From Bacteroides sp. OF04-15BH (GTDB lineage Bacteria > Bacteroidota > Bacteroidia > Bacteroidales > Bacteroidaceae), in assembly GCF_003477995.1 (NCBI RefSeq), contig NZ_QUEM01000062.1, forward strand, positions 1 through 6,703: a DNA stretch of 6,703 nt, in the 5' to 3' direction. A program made the translations under genes and the position numbers. The notes under the pieces were generated by a model. It was given only the letters and a program-made list of their open reading frames with translations. It made no database searches and was not told the DNA's origin. This document shows, piece by piece, positions 6,247 to 6,703 of this stretch; position 1 is the stretch's first letter, and the number at the start of each line of letters is the position of its first letter.

Positions 6247-6653
6247 AGTTCCTTGCATTCATTGGTTAATGCAATAACTTGGCGGTTCAGTGCCGCCAGT
6301 TCGGTGGTCGCTTTCTCCAGTTTATAGAGAAAAGCCAGTGCCTTTTTCTCGGAAAAATTACTGTGCAACGCCTTTACCACTTGGTTGTAATTGACCGCCA
6401 CGGCTCTGAATTGTGCATAAAATTCGGTCAGCCGGGCGCAATACTCGACCGCCGATTTGTCCACTTTCACCACCCGGAACGGCTCGCCGAACAACCGGGC
6501 GGCGATGAAACGGGACTTGCTCGTAACGCCCGACTGCTCCCATTGCGAGAGGAAGCGGGCATTCTCCCGGTCGTTCAGGTAAAGGACATGGCGATGCTTC
6601 GCCGGGTCTGCGAGGGCGGGGCGACCGCCCTTGTTAGGTTTTCTTGTTTCCAT
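6231..6653 (-). CDS. mobA: MobA, relaxosome accessory protein
   Basis: This 140-residue protein is first in the mob operon and corresponds to MobA of Bacteroides conjugative transposons, an accessory protein that helps the relaxase recognise and nick the transfer origin. Its basic N terminus (Arg/Lys at 3, 4, 6, 8 and 11) leads into a short strand, HVLYLND (22-28), and helices at about 28-41 and 45-54. This layout is compatible with a ribbon-helix-helix DNA-binding domain. The C-terminal half is helical and includes NYNQVVKALH (88-97), which resembles the conserved NQI/VA-type stretch of the broader MobC relaxosome family. Note the naming clash: that Pfam family is called MobC, but in this lineage the gene is mobA. 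GAAAGAAG lies just before the ATG at 6653. The last codons carry the mobB ribosome-binding site and start codon. Confidence 0.88.
   Translation of the reverse strand: METRKPNKGGRPALADPAKHRHVLYLNDRENARFLSQWEQSGVTSKSRFIAARLFGEPFRVVKVDKSAVEYCARLTEFYAQFRAVAVNYNQVVKALHSNFSEKKALAFLYKLEKATTELAALNRQVIALTNECKELWLPK
6250..6254 (-). promoter_or_regulatory. mobB ribosome-binding site inside mobA
   Basis: AAGGA on the minus strand lies 3 nt before the ATG at 6246 and within Lys-Glu codons near the end of mobA. The spacing is short, but no comparable site precedes the alternative ATG at 6258. It therefore decides the start and suggests mobA-mobB translational coupling. Confidence 0.5.
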
Positions 6654-6703
6654 GCTTCTTTCAATTAAAAAATTACGACTTCGGAGTGATTTTTACCCCC
6701 GCA
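6654..6703. other. Start of the mobA upstream region, possible edge of the transfer origin
   Basis: Only 50 bases are present. They contain the mobA ribosome-binding site, an AT-rich run (6663-6675) with a near -7 box on the minus strand (TAATTTTT at 6668-6675, one mismatch to TAnnTTTG), and a C-run (6696-6700). No matching -33 TTTG is visible at the right distance. In related elements the transfer origin lies next to mobA on this side, so part of it may be here. No nick site can be assigned. Confidence 0.25.

Overview
The window looks like part of an integrative conjugative element (conjugative transposon) from a Bacteroidota bacterium, most likely Bacteroidales. Four signs support this. The right two thirds encode a mobA-mobB-mobC set of the type found in CTnDOT-like elements. 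A promoter matching the Bacteroides -33 TTTG / -7 TAnnTTTG consensus precedes the toxin-antitoxin pair. The one lipoprotein carries Asp residues directly after its lipidated Cys, as Bacteroides surface lipoproteins often do. Several start codons lack a strong Shine-Dalgarno sequence. All functional calls come from reading motifs; no database search was run.

Layout from left to right. Positions 1-740 are visibly AT-rich and hold two small rightward genes: a 136-residue lipoprotein with a lipocalin-like look and a 70-residue three-helix membrane protein. Positions 741-1179 are non-coding and structured: a 12-bp perfect hairpin, a cluster of 11-bp direct repeats (core GAGCCATTTGT), and a promoter. 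Positions 1180-2907 hold a two-gene rightward operon, an AbiEi-like antitoxin (DUF6088 type) followed 9 nt later by an AbiEii-type nucleotidyltransferase toxin. Positions 2951-6653 run leftward as mobA, mobB, mobC: a relaxosome accessory protein, a MOBP-type relaxase and a VirD4/TraG-type coupling ATPase. The toxin gene and mobC converge across a 43-nt gap, with an imperfect inverted repeat at the junction that could end the mob transcript. The last 50 bases are the start of the region upstream of mobA, where the origin of transfer is normally expected.

How the parts work together. MobA and MobB would bind and nick the transfer origin, and MobC would deliver the nucleoprotein to the mating channel, whose tra genes would lie outside the window. 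The AbiE pair sits at the tail of this module and probably stabilises the element or protects its host from phage. The compositional change plus the repeat cluster between 741 and about 1060 raise the possibility of an element end or an accessory-module boundary there, but this is inference. I found no wholly new system. The repeat cluster next to the AbiE operon is the least explained structure.
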